Of a stretch of DNA of 64,000 nucleotides, positions 55,272-63,304 are shown one piece after another. The stretch is taken from contig NZ_BLPG01000001.1 of NCBI RefSeq assembly GCF_011764445.1, positions 3,348,001-3,412,000 on the forward strand. The letters run 5' to 3'. The notes beneath the pieces are model-generated. The model had not been told where the DNA came from and did not search any database. It was given only the letters and a program-made list of their open reading frames with translations. The position numbers and the translations under genes were made by a program. This stretch comes from Phytohabitans rumicis (GTDB lineage: Bacteria > Actinomycetota > Actinomycetes > Mycobacteriales > Micromonosporaceae). Positions within the stretch are counted from its first letter, which is position 1, and each line of letters opens with the position of its first letter.

Positions 55272-55854
55272 TAGTCCTCCAATGCGGACACGTCCACCGT
55301 CGCCCACACCAGCCCGGGAGCGGCGACCGTGTCGCCCGCGGTGAAGATTCCGGATTCGACATATCCGGTGTCTCCAAGGCGGAACGTGTGCAGCTCGATC
55401 ACCGGCTCGATCTCCACCCGCCAATAGTGCTGGATCCCACCCGCGGCGTACTGTGCGGGCTTTCCCGGCGGTCGTCCGTCTCCGAACCCGGACTCACGAC
55501 TTCGACGGCAAGCACTACTTCGTAGGCGAAGTACCGGCTGCGACGACGGCTGTAAGCGTCCGCATGCACCACCAAAAGATCGGGATTGCGGCGAAGTCGC
55601 TCGTCCAGCCTGATCTCCTGCTCCCGGAGGACCTTGAGATCCGGCGGGCAGACAGCAGCCATCTGGTTCTTCAGGGCATCGACGACCTCCTGATGCCAGG
55701 AGGTGGGGGTGGCCGCCATGCGAATGACTCCATCGACAAGCTCGCGACGCGGATCCTCCGGGAGTCCATCGAATTCGTCACCCGTGAGAACCTGGCCTAT
55801 CGGCTCGTACACGTAATCAGTGTACGGGCAGAGAGATCCGGGGCGCCCGATCAA
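55271..55854 (-). pseudogene. Uma2-family (DUF820) endonuclease-fold protein, frameshifted
   Basis: The frame opens at TTG 55854 (a GTG at 55812 is the alternative). It has the Uma2 order EPIGQVLTGDEFDGLPED, ELVDGVIRMAATPTSWHQ, NPDLLVVHADAY and LAVEVVSPGSETDDRR, the PD-(D/E)XK-like core. The frame is then lost near 55461-55466 (run GGGAAA). The other frame continues with KPAQYAAGGIQHYWRVEIEP and ends at TAG 55271-55273, the normal Uma2 ending. One base restores 195 codons. Uma2 genes are abundant in actinobacteria with an unproven nuclease role. Confidence 0.78.
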
Positions 55855-55882
55855 GTGGAGCCTGGCCGCATAGGCTGACCTC

Positions 55883-57898
55883 GTGGCGCGGAGCGTGTAC
55901 GTCGCGGGCGTTGGCCCCGGGGGTGGGAAGTCGACGATCGCGCTCGGCCTGGCCGAGCTGCTGTCCCGGCAGGTGGAGCGGATCGGGGCGTTCCGGCCGT
56001 TGACGCCGGCCGCGGTCGAGGATCCGATCCTCGCCCTGCTGCGCGAGCGCTACCACATCGAGTCGCCGTACGCGGACATGTACGGGGTCACGTACGCCGA
56101 GGCGAGCGCGTTGGTGGCCGGAGGGCGGCGGGAGGAGCTGATCTCCCGGATCGTCGGGCGCTACCGGGAGCTGGAACGCCGGCACCAGGCCATGGTGGTG
56201 GTGGGCAGCGACTTGACCGAGGAGGATCTGGCGTTCAACGCCCGGCTGGCGACCGAGTTCGGCAGCGTTGTGGTGGGGGTGGTCGAGGGCGAAGGGGACG
56301 TCGCCGGGGCGTACCACAGTCTGGTGGACCTCGACGCGACGGTGCTGGCGGTGATCGCCAACCGGGTCCCGCCTGGCACGACGATGCCGGAGCTGCCGGT
56401 GCCGGCGTACGCGATCCCGGAGGTGCCGGCGGTGTCGGCGCCGACGGTGGCGGAGGTGGCGGCGGCGCTGGGCGCCACCCTGCTGGCCGGCGACGCCGCC
56501 GCGCTGGACCGGGACGTGCTGGACTTCGTGGTCGGCGCGGCGCACGTGCCGCTGCTGCTGGACCACCTGACCGACGGCTGCCTGATGATCACGCCTGGTG
56601 ACCGAGACGACCTGCTGGTGGCGGCCGGCGCGGCCCGGGTCGCCGGTACGGCGGCGGTGGCGGGCATCGTGCTGACGCTCGGCGAGCAGCCGGACCCGCG
56701 CGCGATGCGCCTGGTGGAGCGGCTCGACGCCGGGCTGGCGGTGCTGTCGGTGCCGTCCGACAGCTACCACACGGTCGAGGTGCTCAGCCGGATCGAGGGG
56801 CGCCCTACGGCGGCCAGCCCGCGCAAGGTGCAGGCGGCGATCGGCGCGTTCGAGTCGAGTGTGGACACCGAGGAGCTGGCGCGCCGGCTCGACGTGGCGC
56901 GGGCGACCCGGGTGACGCCGCTCATGTTCGAGTACGACCTGATCGACCGCGCCCGCGCGAACCGGCGGCACCTGGTGCTCCCGGAGGGCGGCGAGGAGCG
57001 GATCCTGCGCGCGGCCGATGTGCTGCTGCGCCGGGGCGTCGCGGACCTGACGCTCCTCGGCGACCCCGGCGACATCGCCCGCAAGGCGCGCGACCTCGGC
57101 CTGGACGTCGAGGCGGCCCGGGTCGTCGACCCGGCGACGAGCCCGTGGTTGGAGGAGTTCGCCGCCACGTACGCGGATCTGCGGCGGCACAAGGGCGTCA
57201 CGCTCGACCTGGCCCGGGACGTGGTCCGGGACGTCAGCTATTTCGGCACGCTGATGGTGCACGCCGGGCGGGCCGACGGGATGGTCTCCGGCGCGACGCA
57301 CACCACGGCCGCGACGATCCGGCCGGCGTTCGAGATCATCAAGACCGTGCCGGGCCTGGGGGTGGCCTCCAGCGTGTTCTTCATGCTGCTCGCCGACCGG
57401 GTGCTCGTCTACGGCGACTGCGCGGTCAACCCCGACCCGGACGCGGCCGAGCTCGCCGACATCGCACTGTCCTCAGCGGACACCGCGGCGCGGTTCGGCA
57501 TCGAGCCGCGGGTGGCGATGCTGTCGTACTCCACCGGCGCGTCCGGCACAGGGGCCGACGTGGAGAAGGTCGCGGCGGCCACCGCGCTGGTCCGGCAGCG
57601 CCGGCCGGATCTGCCCGTCGAGGGACCCATCCAGTACGACGCCGCGATCGACCCCGCGGTCGCGGCGACCAAGCTGCCCGGCAGCGAGGTGGCGGGGTAC
57701 GCGACCGTCTTCATCTTCCCCGACCTGAACACGGGCAACAACACGTACAAGGCGGTGCAGCGGTCGGCCGGTGCGGTCGCCGTCGGCCCGGTTATGCAGG
57801 GCCTGCGCCGCCCGGTCAACGACCTGAGCCGGGGTGCGACGGTCAAGGACATCATCAACACGGTGGCGATTACCGGGATACAGGCGGCGTCCACATGA
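55883..57898 (+). CDS. pta: Phosphate acetyltransferase
   Basis: A protein of 671 residues, GTG 55883. The N-terminal P-loop/CobB-like part (VGPGGGKSTIALGLAELL, ~1-200) and DRTGG domain (to ~350) are followed by the PTA_PTB catalytic domain (~355-671; ANRRHLVLPEGGEERIL, GMVSGATHTTAATIRPAF, YGDCAVNPDPDAAELADIA). It converts acetyl-CoA and phosphate to acetyl phosphate. ATGA overlap with ackA shows the classic two-gene operon. The long form with DRTGG is the regulated type. Confidence 0.93.
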   Translation: MARSVYVAGVGPGGGKSTIALGLAELLSRQVERIGAFRPLTPAAVEDPILALLRERYHIESPYADMYGVTYAEASALVAGGRREELISRIVGRYRELERRHQAMVVVGSDLTEEDLAFNARLATEFGSVVVGVVEGEGDVAGAYHSLVDLDATVLAVIANRVPPGTTMPELPVPAYAIPEVPAVSAPTVAEVAAALGATLLAGDAAALDRDVLDFVVGAAHVPLLLDHLTDGCLMITPGDRDDLLVAAGAARVAGTAAVAGIVLTLGEQPDPRAMRLVERLDAGLAVLSVPSDSYHTVEVLSRIEGRPTAASPRKVQAAIGAFESSVDTEELARRLDVARATRVTPLMFEYDLIDRARANRRHLVLPEGGEERILRAADVLLRRGVADLTLLGDPGDIARKARDLGLDVEAARVVDPATSPWLEEFAATYADLRRHKGVTLDLARDVVRDVSYFGTLMVHAGRADGMVSGATHTTAATIRPAFEIIKTVPGLGVASSVFFMLLADRVLVYGDCAVNPDPDAAELADIALSSADTAARFGIEPRVAMLSYSTGASGTGADVEKVAAATALVRQRRPDLPVEGPIQYDAAIDPAVAATKLPGSEVAGYATVFIFPDLNTGNNTYKAVQRSAGAVAVGPVMQGLRRPVNDLSRGATVKDIINTVAITGIQAAST

Positions 57899-59022
57899 GA
57901 GTGCTGGTCCTCAACTGCGGCTCCTCCTCGGTCAAGTACCGCCTGTACGACAAGGACGCCACCGTCGACAAGGGACTCCTTGAGCGGGTCACCGACTACG
58001 ACGCGGCCCTGTACGAGGTCACCGCGCGGCTCGACCTGAGTGGCCTCGGCGCGGTCGGGCACCGCGTTGTCCACGGTGGACTGCGCTTTACCGAGCCCAC
58101 CGTCATCACCGACGAGGTGGTCGCCGCCGTCGAGGGCCTGGTCCCGCTCGCGCCGCTGCACAATCCGGCCAACCTGGCCGGGATCGCGGTGGCCCGGCGG
58201 TTGCTGCCGGGTGTGCCGCAGGTGGCGGTCTTCGACACCGCCTTCCACCGGACCCTGCCTGAGGCGGCCGCCACGTACGCCATCGACGCCGCCGTCGCGC
58301 GGGAGCACGGCATCCACCGGTACGGCTTCCACGGCACCTCGCACGCGTACGTCTCGCGCCGCACGGCCGACCTCCTCGACCGTCCACTGGAGACTGTGAA
58401 CACCATCACGCTGCACCTCGGCAACGGGGCCAGCGCGTGCGCGGTCGAGGGCGGGCGCTCGGTCGCCACCTCGATGGGGCTCACGCCGCTGGAAGGGCTG
58501 GTCATGGGCACCCGCAGCGGCGACCTGGACCCGGCCGTCATCTTCCACCTGCGGCGTACGGCCGGCCTGGGCGTGGACGAGATCGACGACCTGCTCAACC
58601 ACCGCAGCGGCCTGCTGGGCCTCGCCGGGGTGGGCGACATGCGCGAGATCCTGAGCCGGCGTGCGACCGGCGACCCGGCGGCCACGCTCGCGTTCGACGT
58701 GTACTGCCGCCGGATCAAGTCGTATGTGGGCGCCTACTATGCGCTACTGGGCCGGCTCGACGCGATCACCTTCACGGCCGGGGTCGGCGAGAACGCGGCT
58801 CCCGTACGGGCCGAGTCGCTCGCCGGGCTGACCCGCCTCGGTATCGAGGTGGACACGGAGCGCAACGACGGACGTGGCGAGCGGATCATCTCACCGGACG
58901 GGGCACCGATAACTGTGTGTGTCGTGCCGACCGACGAGGAGTTGGAGATCGCCACTCAGACCCGGTCGGTGCTCTTAGGCGAGCGCCAGGAAGAGGGTCA
59001 GCGCGATCAGCACCGCGAATAG
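57895..59022 (+). CDS. ackA: Acetate kinase
   Basis: A protein of 375 residues from ATG 57895. It has the ASKHA fold with LVLNCGSSSVKYRLYD, VGHRVVHGGLRFTEP, FDTAFHRTLPEAAATYA, YGFHGTSHAYVS, LHLGNGASACAVEGG, GLVMGTRSGDLDPA and FTAGVGENAAPVR. It makes ATP and acetate from acetyl phosphate. The C-terminal tail (GERQEEGQRDQHRE) is longer than usual and overlaps a convergent small gene by 48 nt. Confidence 0.95.
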   Translation: MRVLVLNCGSSSVKYRLYDKDATVDKGLLERVTDYDAALYEVTARLDLSGLGAVGHRVVHGGLRFTEPTVITDEVVAAVEGLVPLAPLHNPANLAGIAVARRLLPGVPQVAVFDTAFHRTLPEAAATYAIDAAVAREHGIHRYGFHGTSHAYVSRRTADLLDRPLETVNTITLHLGNGASACAVEGGRSVATSMGLTPLEGLVMGTRSGDLDPAVIFHLRRTAGLGVDEIDDLLNHRSGLLGLAGVGDMREILSRRATGDPAATLAFDVYCRRIKSYVGAYYALLGRLDAITFTAGVGENAAPVRAESLAGLTRLGIEVDTERNDGRGERIISPDGAPITVCVVPTDEELEIATQTRSVLLGERQEEGQRDQHRE

Positions 59023-59145
59023 CACCGCGATGCCGATGATCAGGGGCAGCCGGGACGGTGGGGCTTCCGCCGCCGCCGGTGCTCCCTGCACGAAGGAACG
59101 GAACGCCTCGGTGTTGCCACTCGGATCCACGTACTCGTCAGACAT
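58975..59145 (-). CDS. 56-aa C-tail-anchored membrane protein
   Basis: ATG 59145, with AAGG about 8 nt upstream. MSDEYVDPSGNTEAFRSFVQ, then a Pro/Ala hinge (PAAAEAPPSRLP) and one C-terminal membrane helix (LIIGIAVLFAVLIALTLFLA) ending at the terminus. It is convergent with ackA and overlaps its last 48 nt. The codon pattern and membrane helix support a real gene. Function unknown. It is divergent from the MMPL gene across the palindrome at 59161-59182. Confidence 0.65.
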   Translation of the reverse strand: MSDEYVDPSGNTEAFRSFVQGAPAAAEAPPSRLPLIIGIAVLFAVLIALTLFLALA

Positions 59146-59160
59146 GGCCACGACCTTAGC

Positions 59161-59182
59161 GTGGTAGGGCTGGCCCTACCAC
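59161..59182. promoter_or_regulatory. 22-bp near-perfect palindrome, putative operator
   Basis: GTGGTAGGGC (59161-59170) and GCCCTACCAC (59173-59182) are exact inverted repeats around a 2-nt centre. It lies in the divergent gap between the 56-aa membrane gene and the MMPL gene. It closely resembles the element at 21601-21622 beside the desaturase (core GGTAGGGCT...CTACC). A TetR-like repressor site is likely. Confidence 0.6.
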
Positions 59183-59261
59183 GATGGCGCGGTGTTCCCC
59201 ACCGGAAAGTGGGGTGCATGCGGGATCGAAGCCGATCAGCTTCGTCCATAGCGTCGGTGGC

Positions 59262-61451
59262 ATGACGACGTCCCTGTTGGAAAGAACGCCGACCACCCGG
59301 CCGGGTGAGCACCGGCGGCCCCGCAACCTGGCTGCCACGGTCGCGCGCTTCAGTGCGCGGCATCGGGCCACCGCGATCCTCGGCTGGCTACTCTTCGTCG
59401 TCGCCGCGACCGCGCTGGCCGCCGTGGTCGGCACGATCGCCGCCACCGACAGCGATTACGGCAACGGTGAGTCCAAGCGCGCGCAGCAGCTGATCGAGGC
59501 GGCCGGCTTCCCGGACCGGGCCGGCGAGATGGTCATCGTGCAGAGCGGCGCGCTCACCGCCGGCGCACCGGAGTTCCGGGCCGCGGTGCAGGACGCCGTC
59601 GCGGCCGTCGAGGCCACCGGCCAGGTCGAAAACGTCAACACCGACGCGGTCTCGGCGGACAAGCACGCCGTGCTGGTCACGTTCGACATGAAGGGCGACG
59701 CGGACACCGCCGCCGACCGGGTCCAGCCGGTGCTGGACGCGGTGGCCGGGGTCCAGGCCAAGCATGCCGACCTGGTGATCGCGCAGACCGGCGCGGCGAG
59801 CATCGACAAGGCCATCGTGAGCAACCTCGAGTCCGACCTGGCCCGGCTGTCGATGCTGTCCATCCCGGTGACGCTGGGCATCCTGATCATCGCGTTCGGC
59901 GCGCTGCTGGCCGCCGTACTCCCGCTTGGTCTTGCTCTGACGGCGTTCCTGGCGTCCTTGGGGCTGCTCGCGGCGAGCAGCCGCTTCTTCCCGGTGGGCG
60001 ACAGCACCACGCACCTGATGCTGCTGATGGGCCTGGCCGTGGGGGTCGACTACTGCCTGTTCTACATCCGCCGGGAACGCGAGGAGCGGGCCCGCGGCGC
60101 CGACCCCGAACAGGCGCTGGCCATCGCGGCGGCCACCTCCGGCCGGTCGGTGCTGATCTCGGCGTTCACCGTGATCATCGCGATGGCGGGGATGTTCCTG
60201 ACCCGGGACACCGCGTTCATCAGCCTGGCCCTGGGCACCATCCTGGTGGTCGCGACGGCGGCGCTGGGCTCGCTCACCGTGCTGCCCGCCGTGCTGTCCA
60301 AGCTGGGCGACCGGGTCGACCTCGGCCGCATCCCGGGCCTGTACAGGCGGGAGTCCAACGGGCGGTTCTGGCGGGCCGTGCTGCGGGTGGTGCTGCGCCG
60401 GCCCGGCGTGTCCGCGGTCCTGGCGGCGGGCGCGCTCATCGCCCTGGCCCTGCCCGCGCTCGGCATGCGCACCGCGTCCGACGGCATCGACGGGATCAAG
60501 CACGAGGCCGCCGCCCTGCAGACGTACGACCGGGTGCAGGCCGCCTTCCCCGGCGGCGCCGACCCGGGTGTGGTGGTCATCAAGGCCCCGGACGTCACCA
60601 ACCCCGCGGTCACCGCGGCCATCGCGGACTTCAAGACCAAGGCGCTGGCCACCGGCCAGCTCCACGAGCCGGTCACCGTCGAGGTCAGCCCGGACAAGAC
60701 GGTCGCGCTGGTCAGGCTCGGACTATCGGGTACGGGCGTGGACGCCACCTCCGAAGCAGCGGTACGCACGCTGCGGGACGACGTCATCCCCGCGACCGTG
60801 CAGGGCGTGGACGGCGCCGAGGTGGCGGTGACCGGTGAGGCGGCCCAGTCGGTCGACTTCAACCACGCGCTGACCCGCAGCGTGCCGCTGGTCTTCGCGT
60901 TCGTGCTGGGGCTGGCGTTCGTGCTGCTGCTGGTGTCGTTCCGGTCGGTGGTCGTGGCGGTCACCGCGATCGTGCTCAACCTGCTCTCGGTCGCCGCCGC
61001 GTACGGCGCCCTGGTGCTGGCGTTCCAGCACGGCTGGGGCGAGGGTCTGATGGACTTCCACGCCCGCGGCGCGCTCACGAGTTGGCTGCCGCTCTTCCTC
61101 TTCGTGATCCTGTTCGGCCTGTCCATGGACTACCACGTGTTCGTGCTGAGCCGGATCCGCGAGGGGTACGACCGCGGCTGGCCGACCAAGCTCGCCGTCT
61201 CCCGGGGCATCCGCGGCACGGCCGGCGTGATCACCAGCGCGGCCGTGGTGATGGTGGCGGTGTTCGGCCTCTTCACGACGGGGTCGCTCACCTCGATGAA
61301 GGAGATGGGCTTCGGCCTGGCCGTGGCCGTCCTGATCGACGCCACGATCGTCCGCGCCGTGCTCCTCCCCTCGGTGATGGCCCTGCTCGGCGACCGCAAC
61401 TGGTACCTCCCGCGCTGGCTTGCCTGGCTCCCCCACCAGTCCCACCACTAG
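59262..61451 (+). CDS. MMPL/RND-family membrane transporter
   Basis: A protein of 729 residues from ATG 59262. It has twelve predicted membrane helices in two halves, each half beginning with one TM and an extracytoplasmic loop of ~150 residues. Family signatures: LMGLAVGVDYCLFYIRREREE (TM4-5 region), LFGLSMDYHVFVLSRIREGYD and VAVLIDATIVRAVLLPSVMALLGDRNWYLPRW. MMPL proteins export lipids or hydrophobic compounds. It stands alone after a palindromic putative operator; its downstream boundary is a perfect palindrome. Substrate unknown. Confidence 0.92.
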   Translation: MTTSLLERTPTTRPGEHRRPRNLAATVARFSARHRATAILGWLLFVVAATALAAVVGTIAATDSDYGNGESKRAQQLIEAAGFPDRAGEMVIVQSGALTAGAPEFRAAVQDAVAAVEATGQVENVNTDAVSADKHAVLVTFDMKGDADTAADRVQPVLDAVAGVQAKHADLVIAQTGAASIDKAIVSNLESDLARLSMLSIPVTLGILIIAFGALLAAVLPLGLALTAFLASLGLLAASSRFFPVGDSTTHLMLLMGLAVGVDYCLFYIRREREERARGADPEQALAIAAATSGRSVLISAFTVIIAMAGMFLTRDTAFISLALGTILVVATAALGSLTVLPAVLSKLGDRVDLGRIPGLYRRESNGRFWRAVLRVVLRRPGVSAVLAAGALIALALPALGMRTASDGIDGIKHEAAALQTYDRVQAAFPGGADPGVVVIKAPDVTNPAVTAAIADFKTKALATGQLHEPVTVEVSPDKTVALVRLGLSGTGVDATSEAAVRTLRDDVIPATVQGVDGAEVAVTGEAAQSVDFNHALTRSVPLVFAFVLGLAFVLLLVSFRSVVVAVTAIVLNLLSVAAAYGALVLAFQHGWGEGLMDFHARGALTSWLPLFLFVILFGLSMDYHVFVLSRIREGYDRGWPTKLAVSRGIRGTAGVITSAAVVMVAVFGLFTTGSLTSMKEMGFGLAVAVLIDATIVRAVLLPSVMALLGDRNWYLPRWLAWLPHQSHH

Positions 61452-61465
61452 GGGCCCCGACTTCG

Positions 61466-61519
61466 TGATCAGGGCGTCCCTCAAGTCGCTATAGCGACTT
61501 GAGGGACGCCCTGATCACC
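61466..61519 (+). terminator. 54-bp perfect palindrome
   Basis: Positions 61466-61492 and 61493-61519 are exact reverse complements (27 bp each, centre TATA, no loop). It lies 14 nt past the MMPL stop and before the sirtuin gene. It would terminate transcription as a hairpin; no T-run is seen. Confidence 0.85.
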
Positions 61520-61544
61520 GTCGTGGGTGAGGCACCATGGATGG

Positions 61545-62384
61545 GTGATCGACGGGGTAGCCAAGCTGGCCGACATGGTCGCTGAGGGCGGCGTCGCGGT
61601 GCTCACCGGCGCCGGCATCTCCACCGAGTCGGGCATTCCCGACTATCGAGGCCCGGACGGCACGATGGTCCGGCGCGCCCCGATGACTTACCAGACGTTC
61701 ACCCGCGACGCGGCCGCCCGGCGCAGGTACTGGGCCCGCAGCCATGTCGGGTGGCGGACCATCGCCCGCGCCAAGCCCAACGCGGGCCACCGCGCCGTCG
61801 CCGAGTTACACGCGTCTGGCCTGCTCAACGGCCTGATCACGCAGAACGTCGACGGCCTGCACCAGTCCGGCGGCAGCCCGGACGTCATCGAACTGCACGG
61901 CAACCTCGACCGGGTGGTCTGCCTGGACTGCGGCGACGCGACACCCCGCGCGGAGTTGGACCGCCGGCTGCGCCTGGTCAACCCGGAGTTCCAGGCCACG
62001 GTCACCGCGGTCAACCCGGACGGCGACGTCGACCTGCCGGACGAGGCGGTCGACCGGTTCCGGGTCGTGGGCTGCCGGGCCTGCGGGCGAGGCATGCTCA
62101 AGCCGGACGTGGTGTTCTTCGGCGAGACGGTGCCGCGACACCGGGTGGACGCGAGCTTCGCGCTCGTCGAGGCCGCCCGGCTACTGCTCATCCTCGGGTC
62201 GTCGCTGACAGTGATGTCGGGCCGGCGGTTCGTGCTGCGGGCGGCCAAGCTGGGCATCCCCGTGGCCATCGTCAACCGCGGGCCGACCCGGGGCGACGGC
62301 TACGCCGCGCTCACCGTCGACGCGCCGCTCGGCACCGCCCTCCCCGAACTCGTGGCTACCCTTGGGCGATGGCCGACCGCCTGA
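61545..62384 (+). CDS. Sir2-family NAD-dependent deacetylase
   Basis: A protein of 279 residues from GTG 61545 (another GTG at 61527 is possible). It has AVLTGAGISTESGIPDYRGP (NAD loop), LITQNVDGLHQSGG, catalytic His in VIELHGNLDRVVC, Zn Cys pairs CLDCGDAT and CRACGRGMLKPD, and VVFFGETVPRHR and SLTVMSGR. It removes acyl groups from lysine using NAD. Whether it acts on acetyl-CoA synthetase, as in many bacteria, is not shown; pta-ackA is nearby. Its last 16 nt overlap the hydrolase gene. Confidence 0.92.
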   Translation: MIDGVAKLADMVAEGGVAVLTGAGISTESGIPDYRGPDGTMVRRAPMTYQTFTRDAAARRRYWARSHVGWRTIARAKPNAGHRAVAELHASGLLNGLITQNVDGLHQSGGSPDVIELHGNLDRVVCLDCGDATPRAELDRRLRLVNPEFQATVTAVNPDGDVDLPDEAVDRFRVVGCRACGRGMLKPDVVFFGETVPRHRVDASFALVEAARLLLILGSSLTVMSGRRFVLRAAKLGIPVAIVNRGPTRGDGYAALTVDAPLGTALPELVATLGRWPTA

Positions 62385-63304
62385 CACGTCCACTGACCGC
62401 CCTCGTGGCCGTGCTGGCGGTGGTTGGGTGCTCGGCGGTGGCCGGGTGCTCGGTCTCCGTGCCCCGGCCGGCGCCGAAGGCCACCGGCGCGCCCACCGCG
62501 ACCGCCAGCGCCGCCGCGCCCATCCTGCCCGGACGGGCGCCGACCGAGGCGTACGACGTGGCGACCCGCCAGCTCAGCCTCAACCGGGACGGCAATCGGG
62601 CCCTGCCCGTCACCATCTGGTACCCCGAGGCCGACAGCGGCCGCTTCCCCGTGATCCTGTTCAGCCACGGGCTGGGCGGCCGGCCCGCCGACTACCGGGA
62701 GCTGCTGGAGCAGTGGGCGTCGGCCGGGTTCGTGGTCGCCGCGCCGACGTATCCGTACACCAGCCGGGGCAGCGACACCAACCCGCTCGACGTGCTCAAC
62801 CAGCCGGCCGACGCGTCGTACGTGCTGACCCAGGTGCTCGCGCTGGACAAGCGCGCGGGCGACGCGCTGCGCGGACGCCTGGCCACCGACCGGGTCGCCG
62901 CGGCCGGGCACTCGGCGGGCGGCATCACCACCGTCGGCCTCTTCACCGTCGGCCGGGACGAGCGGCTCGACGCCGGCATCGTGCTGGCCGGCAGCGCGCT
63001 GGGCATCGGCGTGGGCTTCACCGGCCCGGCGGCGCCGCTGCTGTTCGTGCACGGCGAGCGCGACAACGTCGTGTCGTACGCCTCGGGCAAGGCCGCCTAC
63101 GACCGCGTGCCCTGGCCGAAGGCGCTGCTCAGCCTGCCGGACGGCGACCATGTGCTGCGGCCGGGCGGCGACGCGTTCGACGTGGTGGCCACCTCGACGG
63201 TCGACTTCTGGCGCTGGGCCCTGTACGGCGACGCCAACGCCAAGCGCCGCCTGCCCGCCGACGCGACGAAGGGCGGCGTGGCCACCCTCGACGACCAGCT
63301 CTAG
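62369..63304 (+). CDS. Lipoprotein alpha/beta hydrolase (PAF-acetylhydrolase/dienelactone-like)
   Basis: A protein of 311 residues from ATG 62369. The lipoprotein signal LVAVLAVVGCSAVAGCS has candidate lipobox Cys residues. The hydrolase has the oxyanion-side PVILFSHGLGGRPADYREL, nucleophile elbow AAAGHSAGGITTVGL (Ser), acid region LFVHGERDNVV and His in LPDGDHVLRPG. It likely hydrolyses an ester at the cell surface. The start codon lies inside the sirtuin gene, so coupling is possible. The stop shares CTAG with the convergent oxidoreductase gene. Confidence 0.85.
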   Translation: MADRLTRPLTALVAVLAVVGCSAVAGCSVSVPRPAPKATGAPTATASAAAPILPGRAPTEAYDVATRQLSLNRDGNRALPVTIWYPEADSGRFPVILFSHGLGGRPADYRELLEQWASAGFVVAAPTYPYTSRGSDTNPLDVLNQPADASYVLTQVLALDKRAGDALRGRLATDRVAAAGHSAGGITTVGLFTVGRDERLDAGIVLAGSALGIGVGFTGPAAPLLFVHGERDNVVSYASGKAAYDRVPWPKALLSLPDGDHVLRPGGDAFDVVATSTVDFWRWALYGDANAKRRLPADATKGGVATLDDQL

